Below, in pieces: positions 46,194 through 56,900 of a DNA stretch of 64,000 nucleotides (its first letter is position 1; the number at the start of each line of letters is the position of its first letter). The stretch covers positions 2,108,001-2,172,000 of the forward strand of contig NC_087077.1 of assembly GCF_026151205.1 (NCBI RefSeq). Direction: 5' to 3'. The translations under genes were made by a program, and so were the position numbers. The stretch is from Bolinopsis microptera. Taxonomy: Eukaryota; Ctenophora; Tentaculata; Lobata; Bolinopsidae. The notes beneath the pieces were generated by a model. That model searched no databases. It had not been told where the DNA came from and saw nothing but the letters and a program-made list of their open reading frames with translations.

Positions 46194-48960
46194 GTTCCTC
46201 AACGGTTTCAGAGGATGTAAACAGGTGCTTGATTCTGACGGATATATCTACAGCCGCAAGAAAAATGATGACACCGTCCTCTCCTCTGCTTGGCGTTGCC
46301 AGAAGAACAAATCCCTTAAATGTCCTGCCAAGTGCTATCTCGCTCTCACAGACAACAATCTTTCCCTTGGAAGTAAACCACACAACCACGATTCAGATCT
46401 GGCTACCCCACAGAGACTCGAACTCCTTACAACGCTCAAGAGGAAGGCTGCAGAACAACCCCTGTCGGCGACTCAGAACCTGATATCAGAAGTCCTTGCT
46501 GATGCTTCAACAGAAGTAAACCAGACGCTACCTAATATGGAATCCCTTGGAAAAGTCGTCCAACGAGCCAGAGCTTCTGCCTCCGGATCTGCCCAACATA
46601 CCGAGTCGAAGACTTCTCTTGAATTCGTTCTTCCTCCCAGCTGCACATCTACGAGAAGAGACGAACCATTTATCCTCTTTGATGGGAAGACTGACCGAGA
46701 TGTGAGAATCATAGCCTTCGCCACCAACAGGAACCTTCACACCCTCGCAGAATACAACAATTGGATTGCTGACGGGACATTTTATGTCGCTCCGAAGATA
46801 TTTCCCCAAAGTTACACCATACATTCGGTGATAGAAAACAAATGTCTACCATTAGTTTATATTTTGACTGGTGATAAGAAAGGAGACACCTATAGTTATG
46901 ACAGTGAGGTGAGGGTTCCTCCCACATATCCTTCTGGAATCATTTCGCCAGTATTCTTCAGGATCCGGAGTTCCCTCGGACCTCTAACATGGTGGAGGGG
47001 TTTCACAGAGGTTTCAAAACCCGAGTGAATCGCCCAAAGCCCTCTGTTCAAGAATATTTTCGTGCTATCAAGGAGCAACAGGTTGTTACAGATTACCATC
47101 TGGATCGGCTTGCTGTTGGAAAGACTCCTTCCAAAAAGAAGAGGATTTCCAGCAGTATTCTGTACGACCTTTGTTCCTTCTACACGACATACCCAACAAA
47201 GATTGAGTACTTGTTCGCTGTTGCGAAATACTTTGGTAATAATATTGAGTAATTTGTTGTATTCTGAAGTATTATATTATTAATCGATTTAACATTTTAT
47301 AACCAGCCAATACATTGTCTCAATTTAAAACATGTTCACTTCTTAATTTGTAGCTTCTGTGTGCAGAGTTGTCATATGAACTTTACCCCAGATCTAGCCC
47401 ATTTCTAGGTCAATTATATTCAATCCATGGATCACATCACTAATTATACGCCACAAGCTTCAAGCTTGCATGTTAATTACTTGATGACGTATATGGTGGA
47501 TCATATCACTTCGGCCCCAAAGTCTGGCAGCCGTCAAAAACGCTATTATACCGGAGTTTTATTATAGTCAGGAGTTGGACGTTTTTCTGTACGCTTAGCT
47601 TGTCAATCTATGGTGTAGTTACCGTATAATATAAATGCTGTGAACACATTTTTCACTTGCTCGTTGACGAGGGTCACGTGATGGTAGGCGAATTTGTCAA
47701 GTTTATACGACTATTGTAATTGTACAATAAAATATTTATATTTTTGTATCCTTGTATCCGTGACCTCTGACAGGACACCGGTCATCTCGCCCAATTTTCC
47801 CGGGAGAATCAGATCTCATGTCAACTAGCGCGTGATCATCCCGGCCTGGGTGGTCCACTTGTAATGTTGTCAAACGGGAACCTCGGCCTCGCACATCTGG
47901 TAGTGAAGTACTGATTACAGCTGCAGGTCCTCCAAATTCACGAAGTCCAACAAGTCCTTGTATGAGCCATCAGTGTAAATCACGGTACTTTTCTAATCGT
48001 AATCGCTTAGCTTGGCATCATTCAATGGACATTTGTTGTTCAAAAGAAGAAAAGTCAAAAATGAGAGTGAACGGTGACTGCTTATTGCATAAGCTCTTAA
48101 ATCTGCTAACCGTACATAGCTCACGCAGCTGTCTACAGTTGCTGGGCTCGTTCCGGGTCAGAAATTTAAAGTTTACTGCGGCGTGGGGCTACATCGTCGT
48201 TCTGCTGTCGTGTACATTTAAGAATGTGGTGTGGAAAGAGTTCTGACTTTTCCTGGAGTAAAGATATATGTCGGCCGTCTTTGTCACGGAGAAGTCTTTA
48301 AAGCTTTAAAGCTCTGAGCTTGACCTATTAAAAGACAAAAGATACATTTGCACGTCACGAGTAATGTGACCTACTGAAAAAAAATCGGGCAATTTGAAAA
48401 TTTAGTCAAGTTCACACATGCACAATCAACCCCTCATTGGTGTGATCCTCTGATCCGGGAAATCGAGATGTCCTCTCACAAACAACAGTTATTAGTAACA
48501 AGCATAACACGATTTTCCAATCTATTAACGAAGTTTGAGCATTTAGGGTCAAAGCAGAGACTTGGGTCGATGTGAATCGGCTTAAAAATAACAAATTTGG
48601 GGTATCTTTATTTTACATCTTGGTCGAGACCTGTCACCAGCAATATGATTTCATGTTGCCTTATTCAGGCGGGCGAAACTCACGTTACATGCGATCTGAT
48701 CATCTGACTCTCACGATCGAGATCGGTAGCTTTAACTCACCAGCTCCAACACGGTTTTTTAGACTTTTTTCGGTTTTTCGAGCTGCCCTTCTCCCCTGAG
48801 GCCACGATGAAAAACATACAATATATTATATCTTTATTCTTTATATGTTACATGCATTCCCCTGCAGTAGTGAAAAGTAAATTGTTTGTTTTATTTCAGT
48901 GTCGACAGCTCAAACTATGGTGGTATCTTATCGCTACAATGCTGCTAACTAGACTCTTGG

Positions 48961-49155
48961 ATGAAGTTAAGTTGTTTTAGTCAGATGATCTACTTTTTGG
49001 CGTTTCCTACTGCCCTAGTTATAGTAGTTCAAGGTTTAACTGTAAATATAGTGTTAAGTAAGTTTCAATACTTCCCTGCCACCTTTTCAGACATTGCAGA
49101 GATAGGTATGCTTTATCAAACAAAGCCACTAGGTAAGCAAATTCAAATATTTTGA
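48961..49155 (+). CDS. Possible short secreted or membrane-anchored ORF (right arm, altered C-terminus)
   Basis: Mirror of the frame at 30403-30612. The first 47 residues are the same; a 65-base deletion then joins DIAE directly to GMLYQTKPLG. The deletion ends next to a GTAGGT donor-like site of the left copy. Unrecognised. Confidence 0.25.
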   Translation: MKLSCFSQMIYFLAFPTALVIVVQGLTVNIVLSKFQYFPATFSDIAEIGMLYQTKPLGKQIQIF

Positions 49156-50167
49156 CAGTTCATACTGCGGTTATACATTGCAGCCAATGCGCAGCAAACA
49201 AGAGCTTGCCACTGCTATAAGCATTCGTATTCGTAGCTTGTTTGAATCTCAAATTTATTCGAATTATCATAAGTAGCCGGAAGCCCGTCCTGCGGACGGA
49301 GTTCTTCAGCACAAAATCGATTCTCAAACATTTTAAATCTACCCTTTCTCATTTCTACTTCTTTTCCTTTCACAATTTTCATGTTTTTAAAAAACTTCTT
49401 ACCCCTATCCATGTCACCTATGATTCATGCATTTCTAGCTTCTCGGACAGTGCTGTCTTTTCCCTCATTGGCAAATCCTGAAAGTTTTATGAAAAATATA
49501 GATCAGAGTTATGTTTGTTCTGCACGTCTGCATTTCAGGTATTCGTGACACAGTTTACGTGTGATGACGTGGGCATCTCTCAACACACTTTGCAGCATGA
49601 GCGACGGTGCCGTGGCGGGATATCTGGAAATGTAGCCTTGAGCTCAGTTTATTTTTCTCCGTCACCTCACCCGGGGGAGGGGGGGGGGGGGGAGCCAATG
49701 ACTTTGGGTACTTTGGGGACAAGTGCAGAATTTCGCCAGCAATTTAACCTCAAGTCTCCAAGATTTTTAGCCCCCATTGGTACCCAAAAGTCTCCTTTAG
49801 AAGTCATTTAATAAAAGATAATATCAAAACTACATAAAACTCGCCAAAACTTTGGGTACTTATGGGGACAAATGGAAAATTTCACCAGCGATTTGACCTT
49901 CAGTCCCTATGATTTTCGTCCCCATTGGTGCTCAAAAGTCTCCATCAGTAGTCATTGCCCCCCCCCCCCCCCCCCCTCATCCTGTGTCGGCTGTATTCAA
50001 TTCTGATTGTACCACGGTTAAAAAATGCCAGTTAAATGTACCAACTCTCGTTTTATTTATTGTACCGACTCTCGCTCTTCGACCACGCTTTTCGTCTACT
50101 TGGCGTAGGGCGCGGTAATATTTCATGTAATCACGCACACACGTATCGCGCGCGATGTAGAAATAAG

Positions 50168-50420
50168 TGCAGCGCACATGGTCTTGTGGGTGACCCCCGT
50201 AATCCATGTGGTGGGGCAGGAGGGTCAAGCACTGTTTTTGTGGGTGACCCCCGTAATCCATGTGGTGGGGCAGGAGGGTCAAGCACTGTTTTTTCTGAAA
50301 TGAACCTCCTGATCCATGTGGTGGGGCAGGAGGGTCAAGCACTGTTTCTGAAATGAACCTCCTGATCCATGCGGTGGGGCAGGAGGGTCAAGCAATGTTC
50401 TTTTCAGGTTGACCCTCCTG
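50168..50420 (-). repeat. 53-bp tandem repeat at the palindrome's outer edge (right)
   Basis: Mirror of 29046-29334, one unit shorter. Confidence 0.85.
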
Positions 50421-50423
50421 CGC

Positions 50424-52111
50424 CATTATAGTAAGACACAGTAAGACCAGCAAGAGAACGGGTTGAAAAAGTCACGTGACATGAGTCGAGTGTAGATCAG
50501 AGTGATTAATTTTCAGTTCGTCCTGGTAATCGCAGCCATATTTAACAGCACCTATATCATAGGTCTACAACGTGTGACATAAAATGGTTAGCCGTTATAT
50601 ATTAGCCCTCTACTATATGAAATGCAGCTGCAGGTCAATGTGCATGAATGACCTTGATTGACGAAGTCAACCCTTATAGATCGTTGCTCTGCTTTGCGGT
50701 GACGTCCTAAAACATAAAAATGACCCGACTGGTTAATTATATTCATGTCAAAATGAATATAATATTATTGATTATTTGTTTACATTTCGGTTTATCGCGC
50801 GCACTTCACACCATAGAAAATAGGTTAGACGATTGCGCTTGCCACCAAATTTTGGCGAAAACTGGATAAGGTTTCACATTTATTATAAAACTTTGGGTTT
50901 ATTTACCTTTATTTATGCTAGATTAGCTTAAGGATATACATAACACGACGCTTAAAAGAGAAACAGTAATGTCGATTAAAATATTTATTCAAATGAAACC
51001 GCAAACAAAATTTATGTAAAATTCTTCAACATGTAATTAATGCACTCCTTCTTTTTTGGAACTAGCTCCTTCCAAAATATCTACGCACCTCCTATTGAAC
51101 CTATATTGAGAGGTTTAGAAATGGGCATATTCACGGCCATCACGCAATCTGCGGACCACCTCATTCGCTACATATTTTAAAGCTCTGACTACAGTTACAG
51201 TTCAATGAGCTTGATTGAAATTGTATTGGTGGATCTTGCAAAAATATTTGAAGGTTTGATGGCTCATCAGCTGGAATAGGATCTCTAGTTTTCAGATATT
51301 CAATAGCTGCCTCCTTGCCTACGCCCAGGACAGTTATCCGGTATTTGTCGAGCTGAGAAGAGAGAAGTGCTATATAGTGGCATAATAAAGTAATAATTTA
51401 AAGATATAAATTAGCACAAAAAGTGTAATTTTAGGGGTGTTGCCCTTTTTAAATGTTGTGCATCTTTGAAATGCATATACTTACTTTAGGTAAATTATCG
51501 AGTTATTAACTAATTCCTTCTAATCGAGCAACTGCAAGCACCCTGTTACACCCTGTTACACAAAAACTTACCTCTTTTATATGCCAATATACTCTTTTAT
51601 ATGCCAATATACTCAATATAGACTCAACTCTGCACCCGTGTCAATATGTTCATTATATGCAAGCCTCTTGATTTATATTTCAGCGGTTGATTTTGTGACA
51701 TAATCCTATAAATGAAAACAAGTTTAATCCTGCCAACAACAATTGATGTACAATATACTAGCCCATAAATACCAAATAAAGTAAATCGAGATAGAATTGG
51801 TCGTAGCAAAGATATTTTATTAGAAGAAGTTGTAATTTTTAAATCTGTCTAAGAGGTAACGTGTAATGAACAGCAGTTTATAATATAAAATATATAATAT
51901 AAAATAATCAATCGATAAAAATCTATTATAAATAAAACCATTACTAGACACAACATAACACGCAGCATTGATCAAAATTATTATTTAAACTGTAAATTCT
52001 AGAATCAAGAACATTATACAAAATTCGGAGTCAAATTATCGTTAAAAGTATAAATTATTAGCAATGCTATGCTAGTAATTGCTACCATTGTACACTTTAA
52101 AAACACGACGT
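50424..52111. other. Mostly unassigned region between palindrome and ADAL-like gene
   Basis: Unique sequence flanking the palindrome. It contains one possible exon (51161-51352) and a duplicated TCTTTTATATGCCAATATAC motif at about 51575-51613. A TTTATT near 51816 could be the ADAL-like polyadenylation signal on the minus strand. Confidence 0.45.
51161..51352 (-). CDS. Possible 3'-terminal exon of an unidentified gene
   Basis: After a good acceptor (CTTCTCTCTTCTCAG) an open frame of 63 codons runs from QLDKYRITVLGVGKEAAIEY through RDPIPADEPSNLQIFLQDPP to a stop at 51161. Codon usage looks coding. A possible upstream exon ends at a GTAAGT donor near 51566 and would join in frame. No family recognised. 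Confidence 0.35.
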   Translation of the reverse strand, partial: LDKYRITVLGVGKEAAIEYLKTRDPIPADEPSNLQIFLQDPPIQFQSSSLNCNCSQSFKICSE

Positions 52112-53089
52112 TCAATTCTTAAAGATTTCGTACAATCGATCTTTGACATCATCGTCGAAAATCCACCTAATACAATCAAAATTCATCTTCTTCAAATCAT
52201 CTCGTGACATTCCAAAGGACTTAACAGCAATCTGATATTCTTTAGACAAAGAAGTATCAAAAGTACCCGAATCATCCGTACACAATATAACAGGATGCCC
52301 CAAATCATACCACTTCTTAAAATGGTGATCTTCATACTTGAGGACGGAACGACACAGGATATTGGATGTCATGCAACACTCAATTAACAAATTATTCTCC
52401 TTCACAAACTTCCCATCCTCGCTGTCAGGCAATATAAGGGTAGCGTGTCCCAGTCTGTCAGGACCAATAATTCGTAACATATCAGCAGTATGGTCTAGAG
52501 TAGTTGGATCTTCAGCGATGTGGCACGCTATCTTTAGTCCTGCATTCTTGCAGCGTTGCAGCACTGCCATAGAGTGTTCCTTGCTAGCACTGTAAAAGTC
52601 ACCACATAGATCCAACCCTACAACCAAGGGTGAAGTAGCTGCGTAATGTATGGCAAGATCAGCATTCTCGTTCATTTCCGCTAAAGATTTGGACTGGTCC
52701 ACACTGACCAAATATCTAACAACCATCTCACCCTGGTACTCACACATAGTTTCCAGAATAGTTTCCACATACTCCACCTTACTCATGGAGCCGGTGTGTT
52801 TGGGAGAGGACCTCAGCTCAAGGTACACAACACCGTCTGCCTCGAAATCCTCCAGAACCCTCCGCAGAACCACCCGGAGATTGTGTGGAGAACTACCTGT
52901 CACGTGACCAACAGCTGACATGAACTGGAAGTATTGGCGGGGCGTGGCATTAGCACCAGGACGGGAGGGAAGGGTGCTGCTGTCCTCAACTAAGTCTTGC
53001 AGGTGAGATAACCGTACACAACCGTTAAGGTGGGCATGCAGCTCGATTTTAGGAATCCGTGTTAAACTCGATAGTTCCAAGTCAGCCAT
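52112..53089 (-). CDS. ADAL-like N6-methyl-AMP / adenosine deaminase family protein
   Basis: Uninterrupted 325-residue frame, slightly shorter than human ADAL (355). The metal-binding HxH is H18 and H20 in PKIELHAHLNG. GLDLCGD is at 158-164, the third zinc histidine and catalytic glutamate are H190 and E193 in CHIAE, RLGHA is at 212-216, and the fourth ligand is in CTDDSGTF (D272/D273). ADAL enzymes hydrolyse N6-methyl-AMP to IMP in the cytosol, clearing modified nucleotides from RNA turnover. The motif spelling favours ADAL over classical ADA. Coding without introns, while other genes here are split, allows a retrocopy origin, but all catalytic residues are intact and no poly(A) tract follows. 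Confidence 0.9.
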   Translation of the reverse strand: MADLELSSLTRIPKIELHAHLNGCVRLSHLQDLVEDSSTLPSRPGANATPRQYFQFMSAVGHVTGSSPHNLRVVLRRVLEDFEADGVVYLELRSSPKHTGSMSKVEYVETILETMCEYQGEMVVRYLVSVDQSKSLAEMNENADLAIHYAATSPLVVGLDLCGDFYSASKEHSMAVLQRCKNAGLKIACHIAEDPTTLDHTADMLRIIGPDRLGHATLILPDSEDGKFVKENNLLIECCMTSNILCRSVLKYEDHHFKKWYDLGHPVILCTDDSGTFDTSLSKEYQIAVKSFGMSRDDLKKMNFDCIRWIFDDDVKDRLYEIFKN

Positions 53090-53984
53090 ATACGATAAGA
53101 AACCTTCCTAGGGATAATAATTGCCGCGTTAGTTTAGAACCGAATATTTGATATGAAAATCATGTGATAGATCTCAATAATTCTGGATGATATTTAGCTG
53201 AAACCAGTCTGATCTCTCTATTATAGTTTCACTGCGTCATAATATAACTATATAAAGTAATAGTTGATTTTGGAAAATCTGACGGAGAGTTAGCTTCGTT
53301 ATACTTGTTTGGATGTTGATAATATCTGTACGAGGCCCATTTATTTATTTTACTGTCCATAAACATGTTCATTGTTCCACTTTCATTTTAGAATCCGGAT
53401 ATTATCTGCTACAATTTCGAAACTTTAAAAGAATTCCATCAAATAATTATTTTTTTTTCGGGCAAAACTCGAGTGCATGTTCTATTATTAGCCATCAGAT
53501 GGCAGCAGAGATTTACTAATGCACGAGTTGGCTGATCCAACTTAGATAATAATTTGGAGAATGATAATTTCTCTGTATGCTACAAATAGATACATTTAGT
53601 AAAAGGCGTTTCGGTAAAAATTTGTGTATTCTGTACAGGTTTTCTATCCAATCATAAATCATTGGCCATGATAGTTATTGAAATTTGATAGTATAAGGTA
53701 CTGAGTAATATGTCCCAACTTTACCTGGGGACCCCAGGCTATTATGTTCATAATAAAGATTCGGCGGAATGACAGGCTGAGGCCTGAGCGCCGCCCAGTT
53801 AGTCCCAACTTTAATTAGAAACCTATACTAGTTTAAATCAGAGTAGGTTACACAATACACGTAGTACGTACAATAACAATAAATTTTCTAAACTTCTATA
53901 ATTTAAAGTGTCTCTCAAACCCACAGTCGAGCACTCGATTCACAATGCAGATCAGAGCACATTTACAATCGATTGATCAAAAAT
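53090..53984. other. Intergenic with one dispersed repeat
   Basis: ADAL-like 5' side. The only assignable feature is a diverged copy of the ~80-bp dispersed repeat at about 53714-53806 (ACCTGGGGACCCCAGG ... GGCGGAATGACAGGCTGA). Confidence 0.6.
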
Positions 53985-56900
53985 TGAAAAATCATACTGT
54001 TCCATACTCTGTCCCATTTTTAGTTTTTGAAGCTGAAACTTCCAGGGCCGAAATTTTACAGTTTTGGCCGAATTTCTGACCCGCAACCAATTAGTCAGTC
54101 AACTATTGATGCCAAATGACACGATTGAGGTGCTGGAATTTTGATTCGGGTCGGAGGAAGCTCACAGCAGAAATCTTTAAAAAACGAAAAGCTGTATTTT
54201 CAAAACTCTGTCCCATTTTCAGATGTGAAAATATCTGAACACACATTTGACAGATTGGATGAAATTTTTGCCCACAAACCATTTAGTCAGTTAATTGATG
54301 ATGGTATGAAACCAAATTGGGGTACTGGAAGTCAAAATCTCGGAAAAAATTGGAAAATCATACTGTCCCATACTCTGTCCCATTTTCAGTTTTTAAAGCT
54401 GAAACTTCAAGAATCGAAATTTTACAGTTTAGGCAGAATTTCTGAACCGCAACCAATAAGTCAGTCAACTATTGATTCCAAATGACACGATTGAGGTGCT
54501 CGAATTTTGATTCGGGTCGGAGGAAGCTCACAGCAGAAATCTTAAGAAAACGAAAGTTGTATTTTTAAAACTCTGTCCAATTTTCAGATGTGAAAATTTC
54601 TGAACACATATTTGACAAATTGGATGAAATTTTTGCCCACAAACCAATTAGTCAGTTAATTGATGATGGTATGAAACGAAATTGGGGTACTGAAAGTCAA
54701 AAACTCGGAAAAATTTGTAAAATCATACTGTCCCATACTCTGTCCCATTTTCAGTTTTTAAAGCTGAAACTTCCAGGGCCGAAATTTTACAGTTTAGGCC
54801 AAATTTCTGAACCGCAACCAATTAGTCAGTCAACTATTGATGCCAAATGACACGATTGAGGTGCTGGAATTTTGATTCGGGTCGGAGGAAGCTCACAGCA
54901 GAAATCTTTAAAAAACGAAAAGCTGTATTTTCAAAACTCTGTCCCATTTTCAGATGTGAAAATATCTGAACACACATTTGACAGATTGGATGAAATTTTT
55001 GCCCACAAACCATTTAGTCAGTTAATTGATGATGGTATGAAACCAAATTGGGGTACTGGAAGTCAAAATCTCGGAAAAAATTGGAAAATCATACTGTCCC
55101 ATACTCTGTCCCATTTTCAGTTTTTAAAGCTGAAACTTTCAGGGCCGAAATTTTACAGTTTAGGCCGAATTTCTGTACCGCAACCAATTAGTCAGTCAAC
55201 TATTGATGCCAAATGACACGATTGAGGTGCTGGAAGTTTGATTCGGGTCGGAGGAAGCTCACAGCAGAAATTTTAAGAAAACGATAAGTTATATTTTCAA
55301 AACTACTGTCCCATTTTTAGATGTGAAAATTTCTGAACACACATCTGTGATTTGACAGATTTGATAAAAATTTTGCCCACAAACCAATTGGTCAGTTAAT
55401 TGATGATGGTATGAAACCAAATTGGGGTACTGGAAGTCAAAATCTCGGAAAAAATTGGAAAATCATACTGTCCCATACTCTGTCCCATTTTCAGTTTTTA
55501 AAGCTGAAACTTCCAGGGCCGAAATTTTACAGTTTAGGCCGAAATTCTGTAACGCAAACAATTAGTCAGTCAACTATAGATGCCAAATGACACGATTGAG
55601 GTGCTGGAATTTTGATCGTGTCGGAGGAAGCTCACAGCAGAAATCTTAAGAAATCGATAAGTTGTATTTTCAAAACTCTGTCCCATTTTCAGATGTGAAA
55701 ATATCTGAACACACATTTGACAGATTGGATGAAATTTTTGCCCACAAACCAATTAGTCAGTTAATTGATGATGGTATGAAACCAAATTGGGGTACTGGAA
55801 GTCAAAATCTCGGAAAAAATTGGAAAATCATACTGTCCCATACTCTGTCCCATTTTCAGTTTTTGAAGTTGAAACTTCCAGGGCCGAAATTTTACAGTTT
55901 AGGCCAAATTTCTGAACCGCAACCAATTAGTCAGTCAACTATTGATGCCAAATGACACGATTGAGGTGCTGGAATTTTGATTCGGGTCGGAGGAAGCTCA
56001 CAGCAGAAATCTTAAGAAAACGATAAGTTGTATTTTCAAAACTCTGTCCCATTTTCAGATGTGAAAATATCTGAACACTCATTTGACAGATTGGATGAAA
56101 TTTTTGCCCACAAACCAATTAGTCAGTTAATTGATGATGGTATAAAACCAAATTGGGGTACTGGAAGACAAAATCTCGGAAAAAATTGGAAAATCATACT
56201 GTCCCATACTCTGTCCCATTTTCAGTTTTTAAAGCTAAAACTTCCAGGGCCGAAATTTTACAGTTTAGGCCGAATTTCTGTACCGCAACCAATTAGTCAG
56301 TCAACTATTGATGCCAAATGACACGATTGAGGTGCTGGAATTTTGATTCGGGTCGGAGGAAGCTCACAGCAGAAATCTTTAAAAAACGAAAAGCTGTATT
56401 TTCAAAACTCTGTCCCATTTTCAGATGTGAAAATATCTGAACACACATTTGACAGCTAGATTGGATAAAATTTTTGCCCGCAAACCAGTTAGTCAGTTAA
56501 TTGATGATGGTATGAAACCAAATTGGGGTACTGGAAGTCAAAATCTCGGAAAAAATTGGAAAATCATACTGTCCCATACTCTGTCCCATTTTCAGTTTTT
56601 AAAGCTGAAACTTCAAGAATCGAAATTTTACAGTTTAGGCAGAATTTCTGAACCGCAACCAATAAGTCAGTCAACTATTGATTCCAAATGACACGATTGA
56701 GGTGCTCGAATTTTGATTCGGGTCGGAGGAAGCTCACAGCAGAAATCTTAAGAAAACGAAAGTTGTATTTTTAAAACTCTGTCCAATTTTCAGATGTGAA
56801 AATTTCTGAACACATATTTGACAAATTGGATGAAATTTTTGCCCACAAACCAATTAGTCAGTTAATTGATGATGGTATGAAACGAAATTGGGGTACTGAA

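Larger units (their letters stand above)
44734..47252 (+). pseudogene. FLYWCH + MULE transposase, interrupted by a hAT-like element (right arm)
   Basis: Mirror of the left-arm relic. The first eight codons (44734-44759) are separated from the rest (46202 onward) by a 1434-bp element plus its target duplication. The same internal deletion and frame change are present, so deletion came first, then duplication, then the insertion (unless gene conversion reset the order). Confidence 0.85.
40206..50423 (-). repeat. Giant palindrome, right arm
   Basis: Inverse partner of 29042-38248. Differences from the left arm: a 1434-bp hAT-like insertion with its target duplication (44752-46201), a 65-bp deletion near 49103, one 53-bp repeat unit fewer near the outer end, an ordinary LINE tail where the left arm is C-rich, and small indels. 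Its outer edge, GGTTGACCCTCCTGCGC, is sharp; 50424 onward is unique. Confidence 0.95.

Noticed and set aside
29042-50423. Polinton/Maverick or other giant DNA transposon with long terminal inverted repeats
   Set aside because: No integrase, polymerase B or capsid-type genes, no matching short target duplication at 29041 and 50424, and the centre holds only LINE debris.
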